Below are positions 11,007 to 22,757 of a stretch of DNA of 64,000 nt, in pieces. Source of the stretch: Ichthyophis bannanicus (lineage: Eukaryota; Chordata; Amphibia; Gymnophiona; Ichthyophiidae); assembly GCA_033557465.1 (NCBI GenBank), contig CM066032.1, forward strand, positions 447,328,270 to 447,392,269, read 5' to 3'. A model generated the notes under the pieces. The model saw only the letters and a list, made by a program, of their open reading frames with translations. It was not told the DNA's origin and made no database searches. A program made the translations under genes and the position numbers. Within the stretch, counting starts at the first letter, position 1. Each line of letters starts with the position of its first letter.

Positions 11007-13538
11007 TTGGGGATGGGTGAAGAAAGCCCCCAGGTAAGTGAAAGCCCCAAGGTAGGTGATACATTAAATGCCTTTATGGAAATGGGTAACAGGGGTAACA
11101 TATGGAAAGTAGTGTGTATTAATGCCCGTAGCATGGGAAATAAGATACCTGAAGTTGAAGCTTTGGTGGGAGTGGCTGACTTGGATTTAGTGGCAGTTAC
11201 AGAAACATGGTTCACAGAAAACCATGACTGGGATGTAACTATACCTGGCTATACTTTATTCAGAAAGGACAGGGTAGGAAGAAGGGGAGGAGGATTGGCA
11301 CTATATGTAAAAACTACTATTAAAGCTTTGGAATTACAGAGCTTAAAAGGGAGAGAGGAGGCATTGTGGGTTAAACTAGAAAGAGGGAAAGAGAAATCTA
11401 TTTGCATTGGTGTGATATACAGACCTCCCTCACAAGAGGAAGAGGTGGACAGAGAGTTAATTGAAGACATACGCAGCATTGCTAGGAAAGGGGAAGTGCT
11501 ACTGATAGGAGATTTCAATATGCCAGATGTTGATTGGCACATTCCTGCTGCAGTATCATCTAGAAGTAAGGAGATCCTGGATTCTCTACAGGGAGAACAA
11601 TTCAGGCAATTGGTAACAGACCCCACACGTGAAGGGGCCATACTGGACTCGGTGCTTACCAATGGTGAAAGTATTTCTGATGTTGTAGTGGGAGATCATT
11701 TTGCATTCAGTGATCACCAGATGGTGTGGTTCAGTATTAGGACTAGGGCTGTTAGAATCCATTCCAAGGTGAGGATCTTAGACTTTAGGAAGACTAACTT
11801 TGCGAAGATGGGCCAATACCTCAGGGAGTCGTTAGTGGGATGGGAACAGCTGGGGGATGTAGAAAAACAGTGGGCAAAACTGAAAGGGGGTATTTTAAGG
11901 GCAACCAACCTTCTTGTTAAAATGGTAAATAAAGGCAAAAGGAAAAGGAGACCGCTATGGTTTTCGAAGGAAGTAGCTGAAAAAGTGAAGAAAAAGAGGG
12001 AGGCCTTCATGAAATACAAGAGATCACAGAGAGAGGAAGACAGGCATCTGTATTTGGAAAAACTTAGAGAAGCTAGCAAAGTAGTCAAGAAGGCAAAGAT
12101 TCAAAAGGAGGAGGAAATAGCCAATGCAATAAAATGGAGGGATAAGACATTTTTCAGATATATTAGTGAGAAGAGGAAGGGCAAAAGTGGTATTGTCAGA
12201 CTCAAGGGTGCAGGGGGGGAATATGTAGAAGCTGAAAAGGATAAAGCGGAATTGCTCAACAAATATTTTTGTTCTGTGTTCACAGATGAGGAACCAGGAG
12301 CAGGACCTCAGAAAACACCCACAAATAAGAACAGAAGCGAGGGACATCTTGAACAATTTTCAGAAGACTGTGTCCATGAGAAACTAGCTCAACTTAAAGT
12401 AGACAAAGTGATGGGACCGGATGGGATACACCCTAGAATACTGAGGGAACTTGGGGACGTTCTAGCAACTCCACTGACTGACCTTTTCAATGCCTCGTTG
12501 GAGTCGGGAGTGGTGCCAAAGGACTGGAGAGAGGCTCATGTAGTGCCTTTACACAAAAGCGGAAGTAAGGATGTGGTTGAAAACTACAGGCCGGTTAGTT
12601 TAACTTCGGTGGTGAGTAAATTATTGGAAACGCTGCTGAAAGAGAAAATAGTGAGGTTTCTGGAGTCCAGCGGATTACAGGATCCGAGCAGCATGGATTC
12701 ACCAGAAGCAGGTATTGCCAGACAAATCTGTTTGATTTCTTTGACTGGGTGACCAGGGAGTTGGACCGAGGGAGAGCTCTAGATGTGGTGTATTTAGATT
12801 TCAGTAAAGCCTTTGACACTGTTCCTCACAGGCGACTTATAAACAAATTGAGCACCCTAGGGATGGACCCTAAAGTTACTGCTTGGGTTAGAAATTGGTT
12901 GGGTGGGAGGCGACAAAGAGTACAAGTAAATGGAGCTCACTCTGAGGAGAAGGATGTTACCAGTGGTGTGCCCCAGGGATCTGTCCTTGGTCCGATTCTT
13001 TTTAACATCTTTGTTAGTGATATAGCGGAAGGGCTGTCGGGTAAGGTTTGCCTCTTTGCAGATGATACCAAAATCTGCAATAGAGCAGACACCCAGGAAG
13101 GTGTAGATAACATGAGGAGGGATCTAGCTAAGCTTGAAGAATGGTCTAGAATTTGGCAGCTGGGATTTAATGTTAAAAAATGTAAGGTCATGCATTTGGG
13201 CTGCAGCAATCCAAGGGAGCAATACAGTATAGGAGGTGAAGTACTTTTGTCCACTAAAGAAGAGCGGGACCTAGGCGTGGTTGTGTCTGATGATCTTAAA
13301 GTAGCTAAACAGGTAGAAAAGGCGACTGCAGGATGCTTGGGTGCATACGGAGAGGAATGGCTAGCAGAAAAAAGGAGGTGATAATGCCTCTGTATAAGTC
13401 TTTGGTGCAACCTCATTTGGAGTATGGTGTGCAATTCTGGAGACCGCACCTTCAAAAGGATGTGAATAGGATGAAGTCGGTGCAGAGGGTGGCTACTAAA
13501 ATGATTAGTGGGCTTCATTATAAAGCATATGAGGACAT
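11007..13538 (+). pseudogene. CR1 ORF2: APE endonuclease and reverse transcriptase, frameshifted
   Basis: The endonuclease part (11007 to about 11760) has INARSMGNK, the catalytic-site TETWF, YRPP, GDFN and SDH blocks. The RT part has GPDGIHPRIL, YRPVSLTS, LDFSKAFDTVPH, GVPQGSVLGP and the catalytic FADD box at about 13060. These are standard CR1 family motifs. The product would nick the target DNA and reverse-transcribe its own RNA there. Frameshifts occur near 12690 (frame moves to 12749-13381) and near 13330 (frame moves to 13333 onward). The remaining C-terminal end is displaced to 14317-14626 by the L2 insertion. Confidence 0.85.
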
Positions 13539-14055
13539 ACATTTCCGAACTATTTTCCAAGCCTTAACCTTACCGCACTTAGACTATGCGAATTCCATCC
13601 TTCAAGGCCTCCCTCAGTCCACCTTAAACCCTTTACAACTTGCCATGAACACCGCGGCCAGAGTACTCTATGGGGCGTCAAAAAGGGACCACGTAACACC
13701 AATTCTAAAACAGCTTCACTGGCTCCCCATCCATGGAAGACTGTTATTCAAGACCTTGGTACTCACCTTCAAGGCCATCAAGGGCATCACCTCCCCATCA
13801 CTAATAGGCATCATTCAGACCATCCCATCTAACAGATCTAGGAGAACGACATCCACAAACGCGCTAGTAATCCCTAAGACAGCCACAAAATGCACACTAG
13901 TGACGTCTAACAGGGCTTTCTGTTTCTATGCCCCCAAGTGCTGGAACTCTTTACCACCTGAGATTCGGGCCATCGCCGATCTAACTCTATTCAGAAAAGC
14001 ACTCAAATCTTACCTGTTCCCACAATACTACCATACCAGCCAACCACCGACCTGA
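13333..14055 (+). pseudogene. Chimeric open frame: CR1 RT end fused to L2-like RT end
   Basis: The first ~68 codons are CR1 (SLVQPHLEYGVQFW block); from about 13539 the frame is the C-terminus of an L2-like RT (LDYANSILQGLP, LHWLPI, WNSLPPEIRAIAD, LFRKALKSYLF). The switch is the junction of a nested insertion that happens to keep an open frame for 240 codons. It is probably an accident and not a functional fusion. Confidence 0.75.
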
Positions 14056-14302
14056 TTGGCCATCCCCTTTTGACCTCCTGTTCTAAGAATAATTCTTACT
14101 GTACATACATGTATATATAGCATGTAAATAGTTTCAGTTAACCATGTTCCCCATGTATATCCAAGTTGCTCATACCTGTTCTATGTAAAACCTGTTCTAT
14201 ATAAAACCAAACAGCCTGTTGCTCTGGTCTTTTGTTATACTATAAACCACGCTGATACCAAATAGTGCAGTATATAAGAGCCTGTAATAAATAAAATAAA
14301 TA
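13539..14302 (+). mobile_element. L2-like LINE 3' fragment inside CR1
   Basis: This 5'-truncated insertion keeps about 170 codons of the RT C-terminal region and a short 3' untranslated part. The tail is ctatgtaaaacc...gataccaaatagtgcagtatataaga..., ending aataaataaaataaata. CR1 sequence lies on both sides (...gcatatgaggaca / aatcttaatatgtacacc), so it is younger than the CR1. Confidence 0.75.
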
Positions 14303-14316
14303 CTGAAGAATCTTAA

Positions 14317-14626
14317 TATGTACACCTTAGAGGAAAGGCGGGATAGAGGTGATCTGATTGAGATGTTTAAATACCTCTGTGGCATAAATGTTCAGGGAGA
14401 GAGCCTCTTTCAATTGAAAGCAAGTTCTGCTACGAGGGGACATGGAATGAGGGTGAAGGGAGATAGATTCAGGAGTGATATGCGGAAATATTTCTTTACA
14501 GAAAGAGTAGTGGATCCATGGAATAGTCTCCCAGTGGAGGTGGTAGAGATGAGGACAGTAACTGAATTCAAAAAAGCAGGGGACCAACACAGAGGATCTC
14601 TAAAGGTAAAAAGTGGACTGTTGTAG
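14317..14626 (+). pseudogene. Displaced C-terminal part of CR1 ORF2
   Basis: The frame encodes the last part of the CR1 RT: EERRDRGDLIEMFKYL, RKYFFTERVVDPWNSLP and EFKKA. This segment directly continues the CR1 sequence that stops at 13538 before the L2 insertion. Confidence 0.75.
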
Positions 14627-15049
14627 TTGTTGTTATGGAAGGACAGACTAGATAGGCCATGTGGTCTTTTTCTGTCATGTTTCTATGTTTCTATGATGTT
14701 TCTAACTCAGACAACCCCTTTAAGGTTTTTTTGGAATTTTATATCTTAAATGCACTTATGTGAATTAATTAATAGTAATTTGAATTAATTAATAGTAACT
14801 TGAAAAAAATTGATAAATTTGAAGACAATTTTGCATGTTGCGGCAAATCATGACGTCTAGGAGTTTTTTCAATATTTTATTTGTTTTCAGCACACCAAAA
14901 TACATGGAAATTAGATGAAAATAATCAAACAGCTTTTTAGTCGCAGACCTGTGTTATTATCAGAGATAATGCATGCCACTCTATTATGAATAAGCTGCCA
15001 TAAATGGCAGTGTTGGAAGACCAAGGTCATAAGTTCATTCTCCAAAAGT

Positions 15050-15620
15050 ATTTGGATGGAATTGTCTATTTTGGAGAATGAACTTCTGTGCTTGTGATTA
15101 AAAGACAATGGGGAGGAGGGAAAGTGAAATGGAGAGGGGACGCTGGACAAAGGGCAGGGTGAACAGGGGAAAGAAGGGATATGCTTGACATGAGGGGAAA
15201 ACGAGAAAGAGAAGGAAGATAGTGGACATGGGGGGTGGGGCATAGGAAAACAAGGGGAGATGATGCACATGGGGAGGGGGCAAAGGGAGACGAGGAAAGA
15301 AGGTGGGCACAGTGGGAGGAAAAAGGGATATGAAAGGAAAATGCTTAACATGGGAGAAGGGGACAAAGGAAGATGGATGGGAAATTCTGAACATGGGGGA
15401 GAAGGGAGATGGAGGATCCAGGGAGGGCCAATGTTGGACAACAGAGGAGAGGAGAAGGGACAGTTAGTGAAATACTGGGGAATAAGAGGCTAGGGAAAGA
15501 GAGAGAAATGGCAAACAGGATGACTGGGGTAAGAGTTGAAATGCCATTTCACTCCCATGCAAACAGGAAGTCTGTGTTGGAGGGGGAGGGGGAGGGGTGG
15601 GGGAAGAGGCTGGTCAAAGC
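15050..15620 (+). repeat. Purine-rich, loosely repeated tract
   Basis: Over roughly 550 bases the plus strand is dominated by A and G. Variants of gaca.ggggga, aaaggga and gaggaaa recur at about 40-60 bp spacing, for instance gacatggggg at 15224, cacatgggga at 15266 and aacatgggag at 15346. The long frames on both strands follow from this composition. Such a strand-biased tract could form triplex DNA, which is inference. Confidence 0.55.
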
Positions 15621-15639
15621 AAGCAACAACAATGTCTCT

Positions 15640-16556
15640 ATAATGTTCCATGACACAACCACACCTTGAATATTGTGTGCAATTCTGATCGCCATATCTT
15701 AAAAAGAATACAGCGGAATTAGAAAAGATATAGAGAACAGTGACCGAAATGATAAAGGGGATGGAATGATACCCCTTTGAGGAAAGGCTTAAAAGGTTAG
15801 GGCTCTTCAATTTGGAAAAAAATACGGCTGAGAGAAGATACGATAGAGGTCTATAAAATAATGAATGGAGTGTAATGAGTAAATACAGATCGGTTGTATA
15901 CTACTTCAAAAAGTAAAAAGACTAGGGGACATGCAATGAAGCTACAATGTAGCACATTTAAGATCAGAAATTTCTTTTTCACTCAACATGTAATAAAGTA
16001 ACATAGTATATGACGGCAGATAAATACCAGTAGGGTCCATCTAGTCTGCCCAGTAAAGTGGCCAGAGTGGTTGTAACTGCAGCTCTGTGCAGGTCACCCC
16101 CCTCCCCCAGGCCTGTGCTTAGGATTGAACTTGCTGCTCCGTGCAGGTCAATCCCCCTCTATTAAAAGATATTTAAGTTTGCTTTAATTTCATCCTCTTG
16201 CTATAAAGGGATCCGCTGTGTCTGACTCATGCCATTTTGAATTCAGTCACTGCATTTGCCCCCACCACCTCCATCGGGAGGGCATTCCATGCATCAACCA
16301 CCCTTTCAGTGAAAAAGTATTCCCTGGAATTCGTTACCGAAGGATGTAGTAAAAGATATTAGTGTAGCTTGGTTCAAAATAGGTTTGGATAAGTTCCTGG
16401 AGGAAAAGTCCATAAACCATTATTAAAGAGGACAAGGGAAATAGAATCTTTGTATCTCTTTGGGAACCTGATAAGTACTTGTGACCTAGATTGGACCGAT
16501 AATGGATTTGATGGACCCTTGGTCTGATCCAGTATGGCATATTTTATGTTCTTAAG
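15640..16556 (+). mobile_element. CR1 LINE 3' fragment with a second CR1 piece inside
   Basis: It starts in the RT C-terminal region (ccttgaatattgtgtgcaattctg...) and ends in the usual tail (cctagattggaccgataatgg...cagtatggcatattttatgttctta). The coding frame is broken throughout. Between about 15997 and 16322 it is interrupted by a minus-strand CR1 tail of a different subfamily. Confidence 0.75.
15997..16322 (-). repeat. CR1 3' end of a second subfamily, nested
   Basis: Read on the minus strand it goes ...ctttttcactgaaagggtgg, tgcatggaatgccctcccgatgg, actgaattcaaaatgg..., then tggaccctactggtatttatctgccgtc and ctatgttac. This parallels the 3' end of the CR1 at 14500-14696. It splits the plus-strand CR1 between the caacatgtaataaag and ctggaattcgttaccg blocks. 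Confidence 0.65.
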
Positions 16557-17139
16557 CAGTGTCAGAGGTTTGGGTAAGAGCTGCACTGCTGTCTGAATGT
16601 CATTGTTGCTGCTGCAGTGGGCTGCCTCAAAACACTGGCGCTCTAGGTGACCACCTAGTCAAAGTTTTGGGTAGCGCCACCTTGATGGCATCAAAAGTAG
16701 AAACAAGAATATTATTTTCAATTTAATGATTGGAATATGTTAGTCTGCAAAATATAAAAGCAGCACATATACATTTCCCAAAGTACAGAGGGTTGCACTG
16801 CATGCAGAGTCTGGCCTCTTAGGGATTCAATTAAAATTGTGTCTACATATTTCCTTTTTCAGTTTGTGATCATTTATTCTGTACTTGAGAGTCTATTTAT
16901 ATTCTGAAGGTGTGATCAAGGCCAAATATTGTTTTCACATTAAGTTTCTATGTAGGCACCTGTAAAAATATAGCTTGTTCAGTTTTCCCAATAGGTGTAT
17001 GGATGTTCTAGAGCCCACTGTAATATTTATGGTGCTGCTATGTCTGTTGCTGTTTGTTGTTGTGCGGGTTTTTTGAAAGCTGTGAGCTGTTATGGTATGG
17101 CAGATTTGCATTATAGTCTTGAGTGACTTTTGGAGGGTT
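16557..17139. other. No recognised gene
   Basis: Nothing here could be linked to a known family. The stretch is AT-rich apart from a short GC-richer block at 16610-16690. Confidence 0.6.
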
Positions 17140-17310
17140 TTGCGTTACTTCTCAATACGGAGAAAGTGATGGGTAAATACAGATTGGTTGTTTACTCCTT
17201 CAAAAAGAGAAAGACTAGGGGATATGCAATGAAGCAACAATGTAGCACATTTAAGACTAATCAGAGAAAACATTTTTTCTTTCAACATGTAATAGTAACA
17301 TTCAGTACTG
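17140..17310 (+). repeat. CR1 fragment
   Basis: The order gggtaaatacagattggttg, tttactccttcaaaaag, gactaggggatatgcaatgaag, agcacatttaag, ttctttcaacatgtaat matches the RT C-terminal region at 15870-15995. It lacks both the upstream part and the terminal tail. Confidence 0.65.
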
Positions 17311-18194
17311 TTACTGAGTTGACACAAGAATCAAAAATGTATTTTGTTATGTTGAGTCAATGGGGACATGTCTTAGTTCTATAATTTGTAACACAAAATA
17401 AAAATGAATCATAATTTTTTATTTTGGTGTTATAAACTGCACTGGCGTTATTGTTTGTTTGTTTTTTTTGCTTTTTGTTCCTTGGTGTGTGAGCACCTTG
17501 CATCTCCTTTGTTTCTCGCAGAATATGTACAGCTGTAGTCAACATTATTGGCACTCTTGCAGTTCAACTCCTTAATGTCCAATATCTCCTAAACAAAAAA
17601 GTGGCCAATGAAATAGTTTTGGATTATATATGCGCCAATATTTGACACATAAAAGAATCAACTAAAACAAGACCAATAAAAAAAAGCACATGGTAGGAAA
17701 TAGTATAAAAACTGGGACATTGCCAGGACATGATTATTAGAAATTTTCAACTAACCTTAAACTATCTCCCACTAAAACATTCCAACAAACAGGGAAACAG
17801 ACAAACATTTACATTTTTGTCGGAACGCATACCATGAGGAACAATTCCTCTCGAGGTGTAGTGTTCCTTTTTATCTTTTATGAGTGGAAATTCCACAAGT
17901 TAGGCCCTGAGAGAGTAACCTCCCAACACTATGTAAAATACCTCTACCTTGAAAGTTAAAGAACTATTTAGCTGAGGTAGCAAACATATGTGTCCAATCT
18001 CCGTCGCAATCCAACTTTGAAGATCATTTTTAAGTAGTAATCTTCCAAAGGTACGAGAGACCGTCACAAATAGTCCATCACAGATCCAACTTGATACAAT
18101 GCTTTTTCTCAATCCGAATGTGGCAACAGCATCGAGAATAACTATCTCAATTCGTAACCCAACGTTGTGTTTCTGGCCATAGGTATTCCTGGCC

Positions 18195-19263
18195 CTTTCT
18201 CAAACCATGTTTGAAATGGCCACATTCACTCCCTGTTCTATTTCACAATAGTGAAGACAAGAAAGCTGTCTGTAATTGTCAAGAAAGCCATTATCATCAA
18301 AATTCAAAAGGGTACGAGGCCATCTCCAAAAACCTTGGGATTCCTGTGTATACAGTTCACAATGTTATTAAGATGTTTCTGCTAATGGAACCGTCAAGTA
18401 CCTCCCAGGATGTGTTGGGAAGAGGAAAATTAATCCAAGAAGTCTTCGAAGGTTAGTGAAAACTGCTGGAAAAACACCGTGTACAACATCCAAAGAGTTT
18501 AAGGCTAGCCTGGAGTAATGTGGAGTGTTGATTGCAACCAGCTCCATAAGTCACACACTAAACAAAGAAGGACTTCATGGGCAAAGGCCAAGAAGGACCC
18601 CACTGCTCAAAGACAGACATAAAAAGGCATGCCTGATCTTTGAAAAAACCTACCTTGAGAAATTACAATCCTCTGGGAAAATGTTCTGTGGACAGATGAA
18701 ACCAAATGTGAGCTCTTTGACAGTGCAGACCAGCGATACATTTACAAGCAAAAAAATGAAGCTTGTAAGGAAAAAAACCCACCCTTCCTACAGTTAAATA
18801 TGGTGGAGGTTCCATAATGTTGTGAGGTTGTTTTGCTGTCTCAGGAACTGGAGGTCTGGAACGTATTAAAGGAATCTTGAAGTCAGAGGACTACCAAGGT
18901 ATTTTGGAGCGAAATGTGCCACCAAGTGTCAGAAAGCTAGGTCTGGATCAAGGTCATGGGTCCTCCAGCAGGACAATGACTCATAATATACATCCAAAAG
19001 TACAAAAGCATGGTTAAAAAGAAAAAATGGACTGTTTTAAACTGGCCAGCAATGAGTCCTGATCTCAATCCAATCGAGAACCTTTGGAAATAACTGAAAT
19101 CTGCCATTGGTAAAAGGAATACTGGAAATGTTCATAAGCTGGAACAAATCACAGCTAAAGAGTGGGAGAAACTAACAGCAGACAGATGTACAAAACTTAT
19201 AGATGGCTACAAGAAACGATTGGAGGCTGTCATCACTGCCAAGAGTTGTACAACTAAATATTA
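18195..19263 (+). pseudogene. Tc1-like transposase remnant
   Basis: Fragments in all frames include a helix-turn-helix region (RKINPRSLRRLVK) and ...RPRRTPLLKDRHKKACL. The second catalytic Asp lies in the QQDNDS block (about 18970), and the Glu in [11 protein letters not shown] (about 19060-19092). This matches the DDE order of Tc1 transposases. Many stops and frameshifts make the product inactive. Confidence 0.75.
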
Positions 19264-19456
19264 GTGAAGAATCCCATTAATCCAGTCCAGGTTATATTTT
19301 TTTTTCTCAGAAATTACTGTCTAAGTTGCACAGACATCCTTTTTTTGTTGTATGCCTTTGAACATACTTTTAAAATATTATGACGACAAACAGTTGGAAT
19401 ATTTCCAATTATTTCTCAAGATATTGTACACAACATACCTAAAATGCAAGGGTTCC

Positions 19457-19732
19457 AATAATTTATTTTATTTATTTATTTAACATTTCTTTCATGATAT
19501 CAAGGCGGTTTACATTGAACAAACTGAAATTACATTGAACGGGGCATTATAACTTGGAGATAACTATTTTACAGGGAACATGGGCTATGGAGGGTTAAGT
19601 GGCTTGCCCAAGACCACAAGGAGCACCTGTGGGACTAGAAACCCCAGCCCTTCTGGCCCAAGGTTGCTGTCCTCTAGTGGGATTTGAACCCCCGACCTTC
19701 CGGCCTGAAGTACCTTGCCCCAACCAATAATG
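19457..19732 (-). repeat. tRNA-derived SINE, copy 1
   Basis: On the minus strand it holds a B-box-like GGTTCAAATCC (from 19678-19688) and the conserved cttgggcaagccacttaaccct core, which resembles the MIR/CORE-type middle domain. It ends in an L2-like tail (gtaaaccgcc...) with an (aaat)n run. The target duplication CCAATAAT borders it in the Tc1 element. The 5' A-box region is shorter than in the copy at 62872. Confidence 0.75.
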
Positions 19733-19747
19733 TTGACCACAACTGTA

Positions 19748-22094
19748 TTTACATTTAACACTAAGCCGGTCCAGTATAGTGTCGAGTCAGTATGTTTTAG
19801 AGTTCTAGGCTACATATTTAAACTGTACATTTTTACTGCATATAGACAGAATTTCAAAGTATTTAAAAAAATTATATTGCCTGAGAGTATTCCGCTTCTT
19901 TTTTTTCTTGGAGCAACCACCTGACCGATGTTCTGACTGAGAAGAGCCCCCCCCCCCCCCCAATTCTTCCACTCCCAGACTGGAGCTCTGAGTCAGCTCT
20001 GAACAAATGGGTCAGTCTGGTGCTATCCTGTCAAGAGGTTATGGGCCCAGTGAAAATTGTGGACCAAGAGAAGAGCTTTTGAATCTAAGATGCTGATCCT
20101 GAAAACTACAGACTCAGGAAGCTGATATTAACCCATTTTGGACAGCTCGCATATTCTTTCTCTGTTCTGGATGATTTATTAGATTTGTTACACTCAAACA
20201 ACTATGAAATACCGGCCATAATAAAAAATATTAAAACTTTGCAGAAAATAGAAGTTTCACATAGTGTATATTTTTCATACACTGGTCCAATATAGTATAT
20301 TGTCCGTCTTAAGAAAAGATAGGATTCAGTTCCAATATTCATTGACATAAACATACTGTATGATACTATTGAAACTGCAGTTTTCATTTAAAACACTTTA
20401 TTATGATATAATATAGTTTGTCAACAGTCCATTCTGACGGTGGAATATGATACACATGAAAACACTTCTGATGCAGTGCGTCGATATTGCACCATTGAAA
20501 CACCTAGAACAGAATGCTTGTTAGCAATTAGTTTAGACAACATATTAGCCCACCGTATGAAAAACATACAAGGCCGATATATGCACCAATAACTCTGACA
20601 CTAAGTAACCTATTTTCTAAAGTCTACAAATACTTTTATTTGCTACTTACTATTTTTTGTGATCTGTTTATGTTGAGCCACCAGTACCGTCAAAATCAGC
20701 AAACTTCGAATACCTATTAAACTAACTAGATCTCAGATAAAAAATCTGTATATAACGCTTTTTGACATAATGATAATAGCTAAACATAGTTCCATTGAAT
20801 TTATAACCATTAATTAGTAACCATTAATTAGTAAACAGTTGAGTAATAAATATGGAAACCTTATGTATGTAAAACATACGCTGGTCCAAAACGGATTAAT
20901 TAATGTAAGCTATAGCATAAAGCCAGTGCTCAGGAAAAAAAAGACCTGAAACAGGGACTTATTGTTCTAAGCTGAAAACAGATCAGAACAAAAGAAAATT
21001 AACTAACTTAGGCCTTGATGTAATAAGCTATGCATTAGAATACACCCAAGGAAAAAATCTTTTTCCTCACGAAGCTGTAAACAAGCATATTATGATAGTG
21101 TTGAAAAGTGTGTGCTGACAGGAAAAACAGAACACACTGCTGCATGGGGAGTAAAATATCTTCCTTCCTGTCAGTGTGTGAGAAGAGAAACATTAAAAAA
21201 AAAATTTTCTTCAACCCCCGTTACCTACCTCCACCCCATAAAACTACTTGGTGATCTACTAACTCTCAGATCCCCTGAATTTTCCTGGCCCTAGAGGGGA
21301 TATCTGATGCAGGGTACCCCTGGTCTAGGCACCTGGCTCAGGGAAGCACTCGACCAAAGCTGGACCTCCTGAACCTCTAATAACCTAATCTGGAGAGGCA
21401 TGTGAATACACCACTAGGGGTCAGGTATCACCATTTTCCAAGATGGTGGGGATATGAGAATGATGCCACTGGATGCCTCCCCCAGGTAAGTATTACCTGG
21501 GTGCCCCGCTACATGAAGGGTCTCTGGTTGATGGCCTCCCAGTGCTAGGTGGTTAGGACAGGGGTGCATTAGACAGATAGCCTAAGGTTGGGGGTGGCTA
21601 CCTGGCCGCCTTGGGCCATAAGTCTTCTGAGGTAAAGTACTGCACTTCACCTCAGATTGCTTCTGCATAGGATCTTTACTTCAGCTCCGAGGTGAAACAA
21701 AAATTCTGTGCATTATTTTTTTACATCAGGAACAATTTCTGATGCAGCAGGTTTGCATGTATTTTGAATGCCTGCACTACCCTTTAGCACAAATGATCTT
21801 ACTGTGGATTTTCCTGTTCTAAAACCCTTACTACATTGGGAATAAGGTTAAAGTAGGAAAATTAAAAGTAAACCACCATGCTAAAAGATGGCATGGCCTA
21901 ATTCATCAGGTCTTCAGAGAGCATGGCTGCCTACACAGATATCGGAGCAGTGGTAACTAAATTAAATACAAGGAATTAGATGAAAGATGCAATTTGAATA
22001 ACACCGTTCCCACTTCGAAGGCTACCCAATCTAAGACTGAAAAGTCTCAAGAAATGTTAGAAATTATTAATTAGGGATGTATTTGGAAAACATT
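19748..22094. other. No recognised gene
   Basis: About 2.3 kb of mostly AT-rich sequence. No frame above about 60 codons shows family resemblance. A C run lies at 19949-19962. A GC-richer block at 21220-21660 might be old repeat sequence but was not identified. Confidence 0.6.
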
Positions 22095-22400
22095 TTCAGT
22101 TGTCATGTTATTTTCAGACTTTTTCCCCTGATTTTATATTCTCCATTCCTTTCCTTATGATTCCCAGCATTCTGTTTGCTTTCTTGGCCGCCGCTGCACA
22201 CTGGGTGGGGGGCTTCAACATATTATATATTTTTCCTGGGTGGTGGTTCCTAATGTGGTACCTTGCATCGTGTAAGCATAGTTTGGGTTGTTCTTTCCTA
22301 GGTGCATAACTTTGCACTTATCAACATTAAATTTCATCTACCATTTGAATATCCAGTCTTCCAATTTATTAAGGTCCGCTTGCAATTTTTCACAGTCCTC
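22095..22400 (-). repeat. CR1 RT fragment
   Basis: On the minus strand the frame reads QCAAAAKKANRMLGIIRKGME, preceded by a KLCL-type block. It is the same RT C-terminal stretch as 60210-60290 in the longer CR1. Only about 300 bases survive, with indels. Confidence 0.7.
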
Positions 22401-22757
22401 TTCTGGGTTATTGGAATGCTGGTAATCAGATAGGACCTGGTGGTCAAGCCAGGGCCATTTGTCTTGTGTCCCAGATTACAGCCAAGTGCAGTTGCAAAAG
22501 TGGCGGAGGAGAGCTTTGTGACGGTGACTCCAGTTTTATGGAATGTTTCCCTTGGAATTGTGGCAGGAGCAGAAATGGAGTGTGTTTCATCAAAATTGGA
22601 AAATGTTATTTCTGATGTAATAGTTGAATGCAGAGGCTGGGGGTTAATGATCTTCTTATGGGGATTAGTGCAGTTCCTCTATTTTGTTGTTGAAATAAGA
22701 ATTGATTAGTTTTATATTGTTCTTATTGTGGAACACTTCTCTGAATGATGTCTCATG

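Larger units (their letters stand above)
10825..14696 (+). mobile_element. CR1 LINE, 5'-truncated, inserted in the CACAGG transposon
   Basis: The copy begins in the C-terminal part of ORF1 (10831-11001: an esterase-like end with Asp-Gly-Ile-Tyr-Leu-Ser and Leu-Lys-Arg-Ala-Leu-Asn). It then carries ORF2 (endonuclease and RT) and ends in the CR1 tail ...ggccatgtggtctttttctgtc with ttctatg repeats at about 14680-14696. An L2-like LINE fragment (13539-14302) has been inserted into the end of ORF2. The original transposon sequence resumes at about 14700. Confidence 0.8.
7521..14953 (-). mobile_element. DNA transposon with CACAGG termini, copy 2, with nested insertions
   Basis: The terminal inverted repeats are CACAGGTCTGC at 7521 and GC-AGACCTGTG ending at 14953. 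They are flanked by the 3-bp duplication TTA (7518-7520 and 14954-14956). The subterminal motif ttttttggtgcgctgaatcc at about 7580 is shared with copy 1, while the outer 5 bases after CACAGGT differ, so these are two subfamilies. Removing the LTR (9012-10233) and the CR1 (about 10825-14696) leaves roughly 2.3 kb, close to the size of copy 1. The minus-strand gene is split between 10508-10234 and about 9011-7780. Confidence 0.75.
17530..19745 (+). mobile_element. Tc1/mariner-type transposon, decayed, with SINE insertion
   Basis: Terminal inverted repeats CAGCTGTAGTCAACATTATTGG (17530) and CCAATAATGTTGACCACAACTG (ending 19745) are flanked by TA on both sides, as expected for this superfamily. 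The inner part holds a heavily mutated transposase (about 18195-19263). The right end is split by a SINE at about 19457-19732, which has duplicated CCAATAAT. A relative of this element lies at 48620-51445. Confidence 0.8.

Noticed and set aside
14911..15441. 176-codon minus-strand Pro/Ser/Phe-rich frame
   Set aside because: It is produced by the purine-rich tract on the opposite strand.
22440..22709. 89-codon plus-strand frame just left of the Ngaro-like element
   Set aside because: No family resemblance; it adjoins a CR1 remnant and gives no reason to call a gene.
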